DNA of 5,641 nucleotides. Origin: Bordetella parapertussis (GTDB taxonomy: Bacteria; Pseudomonadota; Gammaproteobacteria; Burkholderiales; SG8-39). The stretch is from positions 1 through 5,641 of the forward strand of contig CAMDRY010000237.1 of the NCBI GenBank assembly GCA_945906975.1, in the 5' to 3' direction. The first letter of the stretch is position 1, and the number at the start of each line of letters is the position of its first letter. Positions 5,397 through 5,641 of this stretch are shown here, one piece after another. The notes below the pieces were generated by a model, which ran no database searches, was not told the DNA's origin, and saw nothing but the letters and a program-made list of their open reading frames with translations. A program made the translations under genes and the position numbers.

Positions 5397-5641
5397 ATGT
5401 CGCAAAAATCAACTCAGGTTATCGGCGTCGCGAGCGGCAAGGGCGGTGTGGGGAAAACTTCGATAGCATCCAACCTTGCCGTCAGTTTGGTGATGCGGGG
5501 ACATAAGGTTATGCTTTTTGACGCCGACCTTGGCCTTGCAAACGCACAGTTGGCTTTTGGATGCGCCGCGGAGTTCAACTTCAGCCATGTGCTGTCCGGG
5601 GAAAAGACGCTGGCAGAAATAATTGTCACGACGCGACAGGG
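5397..5641 (+). CDS. fleN: MinD-like flagellar number regulator FleN/FlhG (N-terminal part, cut by the window edge)
   Basis: FleN (FlhG) is a membrane-cycling ParA/MinD-family ATPase that limits flagellar number; in Pseudomonas and Vibrio it acts by restraining the activator FleQ/FlrA and by working with FlhF. Eighty-one codons are present. The deviant Walker A motif KGGVGKT is at residues 15-21, with the signature Lys15 typical of MinD-type ATPases. The switch I region DADLGLAN (42-49) is as in FleN/FlhG; in MinD the corresponding stretch is usually followed by a different run. The segment before the P-loop is only MSQKSTQVIGVASG and has no DQAxxLR-like motif. The ATG is preceded by AAGG at seven bases. 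The gene follows flhF after 88 bases on the same strand, the usual flhF-fleN pairing. The rest, including the C-terminal amphipathic membrane helix, is outside the window. MinD is the alternative, but context and the DADLGLAN motif favour FleN. Confidence 0.92.
   Translation, partial: MSQKSTQVIGVASGKGGVGKTSIASNLAVSLVMRGHKVMLFDADLGLANAQLAFGCAAEFNFSHVLSGEKTLAEIIVTTRQ

Noticed and set aside
1..5641. Mobile elements, CRISPR arrays, tRNA or rRNA genes
   Set aside because: No terminal inverted repeats, transposase motifs, spaced identical repeats or RNA-gene sequences were seen; nearly all the window is accounted for by four flagellar genes.

Overview
The window is part of a chromosomal flagellar gene cluster from a moderately GC-rich Gram-negative bacterium. 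Two things point to a Gammaproteobacterium with a polar flagellum of the Pseudomonas/Vibrio regulatory type. One is the gene order flhA-flhF-fleN (flhG). The other is a consensus sigma-54 (RpoN) promoter in front of flhA. I cannot name the genus: FlhA is clearly recognisable, but FliK and especially FlhF are diverged from the family members I know.

Layout: positions 1-1672 on the minus strand carry fliK (hook-length control), complete at its N-terminus and running off the left edge just after its C-terminal export-switch domain. Positions 1673-1888 are the only sizeable intergenic region. It separates fliK from the divergent flhA and carries an exact sigma-54 promoter for flhA, a one-mismatch sigma-54 promoter facing fliK, and some repeats that could be activator sites. 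On the plus strand follow flhA (1889-3985, export-gate membrane protein), flhF (3998-5308, SRP-type GTPase for flagellar placement) and, after an 88-base gap, the first 81 codons of fleN/flhG (5397 to the right edge, MinD-like ATPase for flagellar number).

How they work together: FliK and FlhA are the two halves of the hook-to-filament export switch. FliK measures the hook, and its C-terminal domain acts on the export gate, of which FlhA is the main membrane component. FlhF and FleN form the placement and number pair. In Pseudomonas and Vibrio, FleN/FlhG also restrains the sigma-54 activator FleQ/FlrA, so the flhA promoter here would feed a negative loop onto itself through fleN (inference from the family).

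Nothing here is a wholly new system. The points most worth a second look are the weak nucleotide-binding motifs in FlhF, the absence of an activator-helix motif in the start of FleN, the head-to-head fliK/flhA arrangement with back-to-back sigma-54 promoters, and three G8/C8 homopolymer tracts inside fliK and flhF.
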